Below are positions 6,027 to 12,957 of a DNA stretch of 21,219 bases, piece after piece (positions within the stretch are counted from its first letter, which is position 1; each line of letters begins with the position of its first letter). The notes under the pieces were generated by a model, which saw only the letters and a program-made list of their open reading frames with translations, ran no database searches and was not told the DNA's origin. A program made the translations under genes and the position numbers. Source of the stretch: a virus; IMG/VR virus record IMGVR_UViG_3300020187_000262, positions 1 through 21,219 of that record; one strand, given 5' to 3'.

Positions 6027-8537
6027 ATGGGAAGGAATTTAACTAACTTACACATTTCAGAATCATTTCAGTATCTAACACAGATATCTGGTTCAGAACT
6101 TACTGATGGTTTAGGTGTAGATATTGATTCATTAAATATTACAGCATCTACAGCTACATCAGCATCACATGCAGTAATAGCAGATAGTGCTTTAACTGCT
6201 ACAAGTGCTTCATTAGCTACAACAGCTTCACTTGTAAGTACAGCTGATGGTAGTTCAGAAAGTGGTATTCACTACTTACCATTTGTTGATGTAAGAGCAT
6301 CTGATGGTCAACAACTATTTACAGATACTGAACTTCAATATAATCCAGCTACAGATACAATAGAGGCAAACCTAACAGGGACAGCATCATTTGCAGATAC
6401 AGCAACAAGTGCTTCATTTGCAACAACAGCTTCTTATGCTATTTCATCTTCAGCAGATGATTTAACATTACAACAAGTAACAGATAATGGTGCTACAACA
6501 ACTAATGATATTAGTATTGATGGTAGAATATATGGAGTGGCTGGTATTTCAAGTCCTTCAGCAGGAGGTACTTATACTATAAGAGGTGGTACTGTAAATC
6601 ATACATTGCAACTACAAGGTAATGATGTTACATCTACAAACTCTATTAAGTTAGACAATACAAATGGAATCCAGATTAGTGGAAGTTTAGGCATTCAAGA
6701 TGATATTACAATAGCTGGTGATTTAACAGGTTTAGCATCAAATGTAAATGTAAATAGTATTACAGCTAGTTTTGCTTCATTTACTTCAGCAAGTATTGGA
6801 AGTCTAAGAACAGTAACAGGTTCAGCAGTAATCATTGGTGATGAGTTTATTATACTAAATGCTGATACACCAACTGCAAGATATGCTGGTATAAAAGTAT
6901 ATGATTCAGGTTCAGGAACACCAGTTACAGCATCTTTAGAATGGGATGGTTTAAGTGATAATTGGGTTTTAGTTGAAGAAAGTGGTAATAGTGGAGTATT
7001 ATTAACAGGTCCTACTGGTTCTAAAGGTAGTGAAGTATTACCTACAGTAAACACATTACAAAAAGGTGGTGGACATCATACATTAATAAATTCAAGTATT
7101 AGTGATGATGGAACATTAGTAACAATAGATGCTAATGTAAGTGCTTCAGGATATGTAAGTGCTTCAACATTTATAGGTGATGGTTCAGGATTAACAGGTG
7201 TTGGTGCTTTCCCATTCACAGGTTCAGCAGAGATTACAGGTTCACTTGGTGTAACAGGTAGTTTTAGTGTTGAAAATAATACAATAGGAGGAACAGAGTT
7301 ATTTGCTGGTTTAGGAGCATCATTAGCAGCTAATAATGGTAATCTTCAACTTGGTGGTGTTAGTAATACTTTAGACACAAATGGTTGGGGTAGAGTTGTT
7401 ATAGGTGGTAGAAGTAATAATCTATCAGGTGGTAATGGTGTCTCTATTTGGGGTGGATTTGCTAATTCACTTTCAGGTGGAGAAGATAATGCTATCATGG
7501 CTGGTAGAAGTAATACTATCTCTGGAAATGGGGAATGGATTGTAATTGCTGGTGGTAGAAGTAACACTGTCTCTTCAGCTAACTACTCTGCTATAGTAGG
7601 TGGAGAAAGCAATACAATCACAAGTGGTCAAAAATCTGTTATTTTAGGAGGTGATGGATCTTCTATTGGTAACAACCTTAGAAGTTTTATTATAGGTGGT
7701 GAAGGTAATAGAGTTGTTACAGGACAAGGTGGTGGTGTTGTTGGTGGATTTGATAACCAAATTGATCATGATAGAAGTGTCATTATAGGTGGTGCTAGTT
7801 TATCTACAACTAAAGCCAATGAAGCAGTAGTTCCAGACTTAACAATAAATGGAACAGTAAGTGGTTCAGCTGGAGTAGTTGATTTTGAAAGTGATGTTCA
7901 AATCACAGGCTCAGTAACAGCAGGTGATGCCTTAAATGTCAATAGTGGAACAGATTCAATGCTACTCTCTATTGATAGTAATACTACAGGAACAAGAAAT
8001 GGTATACTTGGTGGATATCAAAACACAGCAAGTGATACAGATTCAGTTGTATTAGGTGGATTTGGTAACACAGCAAGTGGATTAAGAAGTGGTATATTAG
8101 CAGGACAAAGTAACACAGCTTCACATATTAGAAGTGTTGTATTAGGTGGTATTAGCTTATCTACAACAAAACCAGATGAAGCAGTAGTTAATCACTTAAC
8201 CACAAATGGTACTGTAGTTCAGGATGTAAAAGCACTATCAATAGTAGCCAATGCAGCAGAGTTAGATGCATCAACAGGTAACATGTTTACTTTAACACTA
8301 CAGAATGGTGTAGATACAGAACTACAACTTTCAAATCAAACAGCAGGACAAACATTTAGTGTTCAAATCACTAATAATGCTACAGGAGCAGGAACTATTA
8401 GTTTTGATTCTCAGTTTTTATTTGAAGGAGGTACAGCATTTACAGCTACAGCAGCAACAAATGCAGTAGATGTTTTAACATTTACTTGTTTTGCAGGAGG
8501 TGATGTAGTGTGTGTAAGTGCCAAGAATTTTAGTTAA
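6027..8537 (+). CDS. Tail fibre or receptor-binding protein with YadA-like beta-roll repeats
   Basis: An 836-residue repetitive protein. The N-terminal part has Ala/Ser/Thr repeats typical of phage fibre shafts (TATSASHA, then GTASFADTATSASFATTASY). From about residue 455 to 590 it carries about eight short repeats of the form V-I-x-G-G-x-x-N-x-[IV], as in YadA/hemagglutinin head domains, expected to form a left-handed trimeric beta-roll. A module containing SLSTTK, then VV, then L-T-x-N-G-T-V occurs twice, near residues 584 and 703, after separate repeat blocks. The C-terminal 100 residues form a predicted beta domain ending VVCVSAKNFS. It starts three bases after the connector stop. Function inferred: trimeric fibre contacting the host surface. 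Confidence 0.75.
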   Translation: MGRNLTNLHISESFQYLTQISGSELTDGLGVDIDSLNITASTATSASHAVIADSALTATSASLATTASLVSTADGSSESGIHYLPFVDVRASDGQQLFTDTELQYNPATDTIEANLTGTASFADTATSASFATTASYAISSSADDLTLQQVTDNGATTTNDISIDGRIYGVAGISSPSAGGTYTIRGGTVNHTLQLQGNDVTSTNSIKLDNTNGIQISGSLGIQDDITIAGDLTGLASNVNVNSITASFASFTSASIGSLRTVTGSAVIIGDEFIILNADTPTARYAGIKVYDSGSGTPVTASLEWDGLSDNWVLVEESGNSGVLLTGPTGSKGSEVLPTVNTLQKGGGHHTLINSSISDDGTLVTIDANVSASGYVSASTFIGDGSGLTGVGAFPFTGSAEITGSLGVTGSFSVENNTIGGTELFAGLGASLAANNGNLQLGGVSNTLDTNGWGRVVIGGRSNNLSGGNGVSIWGGFANSLSGGEDNAIMAGRSNTISGNGEWIVIAGGRSNTVSSANYSAIVGGESNTITSGQKSVILGGDGSSIGNNLRSFIIGGEGNRVVTGQGGGVVGGFDNQIDHDRSVIIGGASLSTTKANEAVVPDLTINGTVSGSAGVVDFESDVQITGSVTAGDALNVNSGTDSMLLSIDSNTTGTRNGILGGYQNTASDTDSVVLGGFGNTASGLRSGILAGQSNTASHIRSVVLGGISLSTTKPDEAVVNHLTTNGTVVQDVKALSIVANAAELDASTGNMFTLTLQNGVDTELQLSNQTAGQTFSVQITNNATGAGTISFDSQFLFEGGTAFTATAATNAVDVLTFTCFAGGDVVCVSAKNFS

Positions 8538-8555
8538 TACACAGATATATTAATA

Positions 8556-8590
8556 GTGGGAGGTATGTGATATAACCACATATTTCCCAC
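8556..8590 (+). other. Long stem-loop between the two fibre genes
   Basis: A 14-pair stem (8556-8569 with 8577-8590, two G-T wobbles) closes a seven-base loop. No T run follows, so it is not a classical terminator. It lies 19 bases before the next ATG and may control mRNA processing, stability or initiation. Confidence 0.6.
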
Positions 8591-8609
8591 AAATAAACAC
8601 ACATATAAT

Positions 8610-9440
8610 ATGTTTATACCATTTGGATTTATGGCAGGTACTTCAGCAGCACCACCATCATATGATACAGATGCTCAAGCATTTTTTACAGCAGTAGAAG
8701 GTGGAGGTGATACTTTAACTACTACAGAAAAAGATGGGGTTAATCAACTGGTATTAGATTTGAAGGCAGATTCAATATGGAGTGATATTCTGTATGCTTA
8801 TCCTCTTGTAGGTGGAACAGCTACAGCACATAAGTGGAACTTAAAAAATCCACTAGATACTGATGCTGCATATAGAGTAACTTGGGGTTCAATAATGGCA
8901 CATAATAGTCTTGGTATTATAGGAGATTCAAATGACCCAGATAGTTATGGTGATACTCACTATAATCCAAGTGTAGCAAGTGCTACAGAACATACTATTG
9001 CTATGTATTTTAATCAAGGATTAGTAGCTACTCCTGCTAATGAATATGATTATGGTGCATTTATAAGTGGTGATGATAATATGATTTCATTTGGATTTAA
9101 TAATCAAACTACAATGTATGCTTGTTGGCAGAATACTAGTTATAAAACTACTACCAGTGGAACTTACACAAAGAGTGTATATGCTTCTTCCAATGATGGT
9201 ACTAATACAACTATTTACCAAGATGGTTCACAACTCACTTCAGTAGCTCAAGGATATGATCCTACAAATTTATCTTATTATCTATTAGCATCTCATAGAA
9301 CAGGAACTCCTGGTGTTACTGGAGAGACTGGTAGAGGTATTGGTATAGCTATTGCCTATAGTGTAGGTTTAGATTCAACAGAACACTCAAATCTAAGTAC
9401 TGCAATAACTGATTATGTAACAAGTTTATCAAGAAACTAA
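8610..9440 (+). CDS. Tail-associated protein with LamG/concanavalin-like fold
   Basis: A 276-residue protein. The start has a hydrophobic MFIPFGFMAG but no proper signal peptide. Residues about 18-50 form a helical region (DAQAFFTAVEGGG, then EKDGVNQLVLDLK). The next part (YAYPLVGGTATAHKWNLKNP, then DTDAAYRVTWG) matches a pattern common in phage tail and appendage proteins with LamG-like jelly-roll domains. The rest is beta-rich with YTKSVYASSNDG and IYQDGSQLTS, as expected for a carbohydrate-binding sandwich. It follows the fibre, so a receptor-binding or accessory-fibre role is likely. Confidence 0.6.
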   Translation: MFIPFGFMAGTSAAPPSYDTDAQAFFTAVEGGGDTLTTTEKDGVNQLVLDLKADSIWSDILYAYPLVGGTATAHKWNLKNPLDTDAAYRVTWGSIMAHNSLGIIGDSNDPDSYGDTHYNPSVASATEHTIAMYFNQGLVATPANEYDYGAFISGDDNMISFGFNNQTTMYACWQNTSYKTTTSGTYTKSVYASSNDGTNTTIYQDGSQLTSVAQGYDPTNLSYYLLASHRTGTPGVTGETGRGIGIAIAYSVGLDSTEHSNLSTAITDYVTSLSRN

Positions 9441-9452
9441 ACTAAACAAAAG

Positions 9453-9611
9453 ATGGATTCAATGACAAAAGATAGTGTAGCTAACCTAACAACAATAGGT
9501 GGACTGGGAATGACAATGACAGATATAACAGGTGTAATGACATTATGTGTGTTATGCACTGCATTAATACTTAATATTCAGAGAATCTATACATTTTTCA
9601 AAAAGAAATAA
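9453..9611 (+). CDS. Small membrane protein, holin candidate
   Basis: A 52-residue protein. It has a polar start (MDSMTKDSVANL), a glycine-rich turn (GGLGMTMTD), one clear membrane helix (about residues 25-41, VMTLCVLCTALILN), an arginine at the interface and a basic end (FFKKK). It is the last gene of the structural run and sits just before a double terminator. Size, single helix and position fit a phage holin, but no endolysin is next to it, so the role is inferred. Confidence 0.55.
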   Translation: MDSMTKDSVANLTTIGGLGMTMTDITGVMTLCVLCTALILNIQRIYTFFKKK

Positions 9612-9612
9612 C

Positions 9613-9645
9613 ATTCCCTTAGGGTGCTACCTTAGGAATACTTTT
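9613..9645 (+). terminator. Terminator after the structural gene run
   Basis: ATTCC (9613-9617) pairs with GGAAT (9635-9639), extended inward by TTAGG/CCTTA with one bulge and one mismatch, followed by ACTTTTC. It begins two bases after the holin-candidate stop. Confidence 0.55.
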
Positions 9646-9704
9646 CATATTTGTGGAAAACTGGAGAATAAGAACAATAGATTTAATACATTTTGGAAAG
9701 TGAA

Positions 9705-9724
9705 AGGGGAGCAAATGCTCCCCT
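9705..9724. terminator. Hairpin between convergent genes, probable bidirectional terminator
   Basis: AGGGGAGC (9705-9712) pairs perfectly with GCTCCCCT (9717-9724) around an AAAT loop. It lies between plus-strand structural genes and minus-strand accessory genes, where both transcripts need to stop. T runs are weak on both sides. Confidence 0.6.
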
Positions 9725-9752
9725 CTCTAACTAACAAATAACAAATAAAAAC

Positions 9753-9956
9753 TTATTCAGAACCTTGATTTAATTTTTTTTCAATTATTTGGGCAGTTTC
9801 ATAAGTACCATATGAAGCATATTCTGTAAATGCCATTGCTACACCTATTACTTCTGTTAATTTTGTAATATCATTATTATTAGAATATTCAACTGCTGCT
9901 TTAAGCATTGATTGTCTAACAATAGATTCATGTGTGTTGTTGTTGTTGTAAGCCAT
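9753..9956 (-). CDS. Small hypothetical protein in the inverted cassette
   Basis: A 67-residue soluble protein with an asparagine run near the start (MAYNNNNTHESIV) and amphipathic helices (LKAAVEYSNN, then AQIIEKKLNQ). It is downstream of the nuclease-like gene on the same strand, 29 bases apart, so they likely share a transcript. I recognise no family. An antitoxin, inhibitor or immunity role beside a nuclease is possible but unsupported by motifs. Confidence 0.5.
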   Translation of the reverse strand: MAYNNNNTHESIVRQSMLKAAVEYSNNNDITKLTEVIGVAMAFTEYASYGTYETAQIIEKKLNQGSE

Positions 9957-9985
9957 ATCTCTCTATTTATACTATAATATAATGA

Positions 9986-10489
9986 TTATTCTTGGCTAAG
10001 CCAAGTTTTATTTTTCATATTCCATATCTTTCCATAATTAGTAAACCAGTAATCTGGTATTCTATAGTATGGTTTATTATCTCTACCAAATCTACCAGCT
10101 ACAATTAATTGGTCTAATCTTGAATATATTTCATCTACATTTATAAACCACATTACACCACTATCTCTTTGTTGTTGACCATATACACATATTAACACTG
10201 GTAGTTGTTTATACTGGTTATATATGTGAGATTTGAACATAGTATACCTCTTAGGTAAGTCAGTTCTTAATAAAGTAGATTTTTTATGTTCAATGAATTG
10301 AAATGGAGTCCTAAAATCAGGATGTTTTCTCCATGTATCATCATAACTGGTGTAAATGTCTCTAGTTGGTCTAAATACCATTTTTTTAGGTATTTCAAAT
10401 CCTCTAGATGATATAAGATGTCTATACACCATATCTTCATATCTCTTACTATCTGCTAATTGATCATTAAATTGTAAATCTCCTGCCAT
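9986..10489 (-). CDS. Probable PD-(D/E)XK-type nuclease, accessory
   Basis: A 167-residue protein read from the ATG at 10489 (MAGDLQFND). A longer frame starting at 10537 is rejected because its extra 16 codons cover the promoter -10 box at 10509-10514. The key segment is KHPDFRTPFQFIEHKKS, in which P-D-F and then I-E-H-K have the spacing and order of a PD-(D/E)XK nuclease core. A helix before it (SKRYEDMVYRHLISSRGF) and beta strands after it (LPVLICVYGQQ, VMWFINVDEIY) suit that fold. It may act as a nuclease or Holliday-junction-resolvase-like enzyme. The motif is convincing by eye, but the family is not confirmed. Confidence 0.55.
   Translation of the reverse strand: MAGDLQFNDQLADSKRYEDMVYRHLISSRGFEIPKKMVFRPTRDIYTSYDDTWRKHPDFRTPFQFIEHKKSTLLRTDLPKRYTMFKSHIYNQYKQLPVLICVYGQQQRDSGVMWFINVDEIYSRLDQLIVAGRFGRDNKPYYRIPDYWFTNYGKIWNMKNKTWLSQE
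9991..10015 (+). terminator. Plus-strand terminator-like hairpin inside the nuclease gene end
   Basis: CTTGGCTAAGCCAAG (9991-10005) is a perfect inverted repeat followed on the plus strand by TTTTATTTTT. Read on the plus strand it looks like an intrinsic terminator that would block read-through antisense to the minus cassette. On the minus strand it has no T run and lies in the last codons of the nuclease gene. Confidence 0.45.
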
Positions 10490-10508
10490 GTTTTTATTTG
10501 TTAATATT

Positions 10509-10537
10509 AATATAAGTAAAGTAACTTGGATAGCCAA
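10509..10537 (-). promoter_or_regulatory. Promoter of the minus-strand cassette
   Basis: On the minus strand, TTGGCT (10537-10532) and TATATT (10514-10509) are 17 bases apart. The -35 box lies in TTTGGCTATCCAAG, almost identical to the promoter at 15014. Expected transcription start is about 10 bases upstream of the ATG at 10489, leaving a very short leader. Confidence 0.65.
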
Positions 10538-10579
10538 ACTATCCTTATTACATTAATAACTATTGTAGAGGTATAGCAA

Positions 10580-10594
10580 GGTAGACATCCTACC
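10580..10594 (+). other. Small hairpin in the divergent control region
   Basis: GGTAG (10580-10584) pairs with CTACC (10590-10594) around ACATC. It sits between the minus promoter and the direct repeats. It may be an operator half-site pair or a transcript hairpin. No T run follows. Confidence 0.35.
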
Positions 10595-10595
10595 C

Positions 10596-10625
10596 TAATT
10601 AAAACTGACAGTTACTAATTAAAAC
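10596..10625. repeat. Direct repeats and inverted repeat, possible operator
   Basis: TAATTAAAAC occurs at 10596-10605 and again at 10616-10625, a 20-base period (about two helix turns). Between them, AACT-GAC-AGTT gives dyad symmetry flanked by TAATT on both sides. The site lies between divergent promoters, the usual place for a regulator binding site. Confidence 0.5.
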
Positions 10626-10654
10626 ATATATTTTATCATATTTTTGAAAGTAGC

Positions 10655-10683
10655 TTGGCATTTTAAGAAAATTTACATATAAT
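10655..10683 (+). promoter_or_regulatory. Sigma-70-like promoter facing the sigma-like gene
   Basis: TTGGCA (10655-10660) and TATAAT (10678-10683) are exactly 17 bases apart, close to the sigma-70 consensus. Transcription would start near 10690, leaving a leader of about 130 bases before the sigma-like ATG. Confidence 0.65.
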
Positions 10684-10793
10684 TATAACTGCATAAGCAG
10701 GCACAATGGGTGTAGCACTTCAACCCCTACATTAAAGACAGAAGGTTGTTGGATCAGATACCACAATTGAAGTTAAGACTCAGTACATTTTGA
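10684..10793 (+). other. Untranslated leader or small RNA candidate
   Basis: The stretch between two plus promoters holds no gene but has higher GC and possible hairpins: TGTAG (about 10710) with CTACA (about 10726), and TTGTTGG with CCACAA near 10746-10766 with one bulge. It was checked as a tRNA and does not fold as one. Nothing firmer can be said from the sequence. Confidence 0.3.
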
Positions 10794-10799
10794 TATAAT
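10773..10799 (+). promoter_or_regulatory. Possible second promoter with extended -10 box
   Basis: TGATATAAT (10791-10799) is an extended -10 element, and a weak TTAAGA lies 15 bases before the TATAAT hexamer. The start site would be 10-15 bases before the ATG at 10819. Confidence 0.4.
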
Positions 10800-10818
10800 C
10801 TGTTGCACTGCTGAGTAT

Positions 10819-11403
10819 ATGGAGGGGGAGGGAACAGACTTAGAAACAATAATAACTGATATGGTTAAAGATAGATTGAATGAATGGGTGAAAGAAGAGT
10901 ATGACTGGATAGTTAGACAAATCACTAAAAATATAGCTAAAGGAGGGATGAGTGAATATGCTCTAGACTTAGCCCACCACATCATCCTTGACCTATACAA
11001 CATGGATGAGGATAAGATAGCTGGAATGTTAGATAATGGTAAGTTGAAATGGTATGTCCTCTCAGGAGCTGGGTTGCAGTTAAGAAGTGGAACATCACCA
11101 TTCTATAGAACTCATAGAAAGTTAAAAATGTCAGCTAGAAGTGGAGTGATAGAAAGTGATGCAGACAATCCCTATTATAATGAAGGGTATGAGATGGAGG
11201 ATTTTGATGGTGAGGAAACATTATCAGTATGTCTTGAGAAAGCAGTCAACCAACTTGATTGGTACCTCAAAGCTCTATGGGATAAGAAATTCAACTCAAA
11301 CTGGACACTCCAGGAGATATATGAGCATTATAATATAGGGAAAGTCCACCTAATAAAGGATCTAAATAAGGCAATAGCTGAGGTAAGAGAAATTTGTAAA
11401 TAA
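10819..11403 (+). CDS. Sigma-70-factor-like protein
   Basis: A 194-residue acidic protein. The segment YALDLAHHIILDLYNMDEDK, then LDNGKLKWYVL and a later SPFYRTHRK, resembles region 2 of small sigma-70-type proteins in Bacteroidota phages. The C-terminal part (WTLQEIYEHYNIG, then LIKDLNKAIAEVREI) looks like a region-4-type helix-turn-helix. It is the first gene after a strong divergent promoter and heads the run to the terminase genes, as expected for a late-gene regulator. The ATG at 10861 (MVKDRLNEW) has a more native A/T-rich leader and could be the true start. The sigma assignment is moderate and could be another DNA-binding regulator. Confidence 0.5.
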   Translation: MEGEGTDLETIITDMVKDRLNEWVKEEYDWIVRQITKNIAKGGMSEYALDLAHHIILDLYNMDEDKIAGMLDNGKLKWYVLSGAGLQLRSGTSPFYRTHRKLKMSARSGVIESDADNPYYNEGYEMEDFDGEETLSVCLEKAVNQLDWYLKALWDKKFNSNWTLQEIYEHYNIGKVHLIKDLNKAIAEVREICK

Positions 11404-11422
11404 TAATTAAATATAAACAACA

Positions 11423-11701
11423 ATGGAAAAAATGAGTTTTATTATGTTCTGTTTAGGAGCATTTAGTTTGGCAGTAGGAATAGTAATACAACCATATGTG
11501 AAGACATTATGGCAGTGGTGTAAACACAGTATTTCCCACAGAAAAAACACACAATCAACTACTAATTACCAGCAACAGATTGATGATTTACAATCTCAGG
11601 TAGATAACTTAGCTGAAGTATTAACATCCAGAGATAAGAATAGAAAAAGTAATACAAGGAAAAATGTAAGAGAATATCTTGCAGAACTACAGACAAAATA
11701 A
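11423..11701 (+). CDS. Membrane-anchored coiled-coil protein
   Basis: A 92-residue protein with one N-terminal membrane helix (about 5-24, IMFCLGAFSLAVGIVI). A basic linker with histidines follows, then a coiled coil at about 50-70 (QQQIDDLQSQVDNLAEVL) and a basic end (NRKSNTRKNVREYL). The overall layout recalls spanin- or Rz-like small lysis proteins, but no lipobox or second gene supports that. Function unknown. Confidence 0.55.
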   Translation: MEKMSFIMFCLGAFSLAVGIVIQPYVKTLWQWCKHSISHRKNTQSTTNYQQQIDDLQSQVDNLAEVLTSRDKNRKSNTRKNVREYLAELQTK

Positions 11702-11720
11702 CATAACATAATACAGATAT

Positions 11721-12026
11721 ATGGAACTAGTACAATTCATAGGAGTGATAGCAGTAGTGTTATTATTCACAAAACATTTTCAACCAATCCAGCCAACTAA
11801 AGATAAGGTAGTAGAATGGTTAATAGGTAAGATAGTAAGGTTAGGAATAAAATTCAAACCAGCAATGCATCTTGTTCAAGTGACAAAATTATTGACATGC
11901 TCAAAATGCCTTTCATTTTGGATTATCCTGTATTTAACCCATGACCTATTTACAGCTGCCACAGGTGCCATAGCAGCAATGGTAGTTGATAATATGTTGG
12001 TAAAAACACAGAATAATGCAGATTAG
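11721..12026 (+). CDS. Membrane protein with CxxC-FW motif, DUF1360-like
   Basis: A 101-residue protein with hydrophobic segments at about 5-17 and 63-92. It carries a LLTCSKCLSFW motif, resembling small phage or bacterial membrane proteins with CxxC followed by FW (the DUF1360-type pattern). The two cysteines may bind a metal or be redox-active. Its end overlaps the next gene by 11 bases. The role is unknown. Confidence 0.5.
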   Translation: MELVQFIGVIAVVLLFTKHFQPIQPTKDKVVEWLIGKIVRLGIKFKPAMHLVQVTKLLTCSKCLSFWIILYLTHDLFTAATGAIAAMVVDNMLVKTQNNAD

Positions 12027-12270
12027 TAAGCAAGAAGCAACATGGTTAGTTGAGGAATTCAATCCCATGAGAGGATTAAAGATAGATAAGACTACTATAC
12101 CTAAATTTATTAAAGCCATTAACATTATAATGGAACAAAATAGAAGAATTCCTTCATGTGGTTGTGAATTTAAGGTAACAGCTCAAATAGCTAATTCAGC
12201 TTATAATCAATTTGAGACAGAGATATTAGCAGTATATAATAAACCAACTAGAGGTAGAAAGAAGAAATGA
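12016..12270 (+). CDS. Small hypothetical protein with basic C-terminus
   Basis: An 84-residue soluble protein overlapping the end of the membrane-protein gene. It is helical, with a paired cysteine motif (PSCGCEFK) and a strongly basic end (PTRGRKKK) that may contact nucleic acid. It shares an ATGA overlap with the following gene. No family recognised. Confidence 0.55.
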   Translation: MQISKQEATWLVEEFNPMRGLKIDKTTIPKFIKAINIIMEQNRRIPSCGCEFKVTAQIANSAYNQFETEILAVYNKPTRGRKKK

Positions 12271-12473
12271 GCCCATTCAAAAAAGGACATAATGTAAATG
12301 AAGGTAGAAAAAGAGATACCTCAAGTAATGAAAAGAAACAAGGTAATGGTTCTTTGAATACCTACTATTATAGTAAAAGTAGATTCAAAAAAGGAGGAAA
12401 GTATCTTGATCCTGAGAGAGTAGATTATTACATTAACAATGATATGGATTTAGGAGAATTATTAGATGACTAA
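12267..12473 (+). CDS. Small basic hypothetical protein
   Basis: A 68-residue, lysine- and glycine-rich N-terminal part (SPFKKGHNVNEGRKRD, later SRFKKGGKY) with an acidic end (DMDLGELLDD). It overlaps both neighbours by a few bases, so it is translated as part of the run. It is possibly nucleic-acid-binding. No family recognised. Confidence 0.5.
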   Translation: MSPFKKGHNVNEGRKRDTSSNEKKQGNGSLNTYYYSKSRFKKGGKYLDPERVDYYINNDMDLGELLDD

Positions 12474-12957
12474 GGAGTGTAAAGATTGTGGTAAGGAACT
12501 ATCAGTAGATATGTTCCATTACTCAAATAAGAAAAAAGGTGTACTAAAATCATATTGTAAGAATTGTAGTTATGATAGAGTACAATCTCATATAGCTAAA
12601 GATCCAATAGCCTATAAATACTATATGAACAGGTATTACCAGGAAAATCCTGAGAAATACCCAGGTAATCACATATCAAAATCAATACCTAAACAATGTG
12701 GTGTCTATAAGATATCATGTGAGTTAACTGATGATTCTTACATTGGATGTTCTGCCAATATTAGAAGTAGAATCTATAAGCATAGAAAAGCATATGGTAA
12801 GGGTAAACAGAAAAATCTATATAAACTAATTAAGGAATATGGTTGGGAAGCATTTGATGTGGAGATATTGGAGTTATGTGATAGAGAAATTCTATTTGAT
12901 AGAGAAACACACTACATCCAGTTACATAAACCTAATCTAAATAAAAACAAAGTATGA
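12466..12957 (+). CDS. Zinc-ribbon plus GIY-YIG endonuclease (homing-type)
   Basis: A 163-residue protein with two parts. The N-terminus has a four-cysteine zinc ribbon (C5-x2-C8 and C31-x2-C34). The C-terminal part is a GIY-YIG nuclease: G79-V-Y, then S-Y-I-G at 91-94, the arginine-containing helix NIRSRIYKHR (about 99-108), LYKLIKEYGWEAFDVEIL, and the metal-binding glutamate E147 in DRETHYI. Zinc-ribbon/GIY-YIG pairs are typical of free-standing homing endonucleases in phages, which cut a related genome and spread by repair. It lies within overlapping small genes ahead of the terminase. Confidence 0.75.
   Translation: MTKECKDCGKELSVDMFHYSNKKKGVLKSYCKNCSYDRVQSHIAKDPIAYKYYMNRYYQENPEKYPGNHISKSIPKQCGVYKISCELTDDSYIGCSANIRSRIYKHRKAYGKGKQKNLYKLIKEYGWEAFDVEILELCDREILFDRETHYIQLHKPNLNKNKV

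Noticed and set aside
7380-7800. CRISPR-like repeat array in the fibre gene
   Set aside because: The repeats are degenerate, in frame and code for beta-roll residues, with no constant repeat or spacers.
9753-10489. Toxin-antitoxin pair
   Set aside because: Only size and arrangement suggest it. No toxin or antitoxin motif can be seen.
10490-10537. 16-residue N-terminal extension of the nuclease-like protein
   Set aside because: It covers the promoter -10 box, and the later ATG has a better leader.
10690-10766. tRNA-like segment in the divergent region
   Set aside because: GTTGGATC resembles a T-arm, but no acceptor stem, five-pair T stem or anticodon stem can be drawn on either strand.
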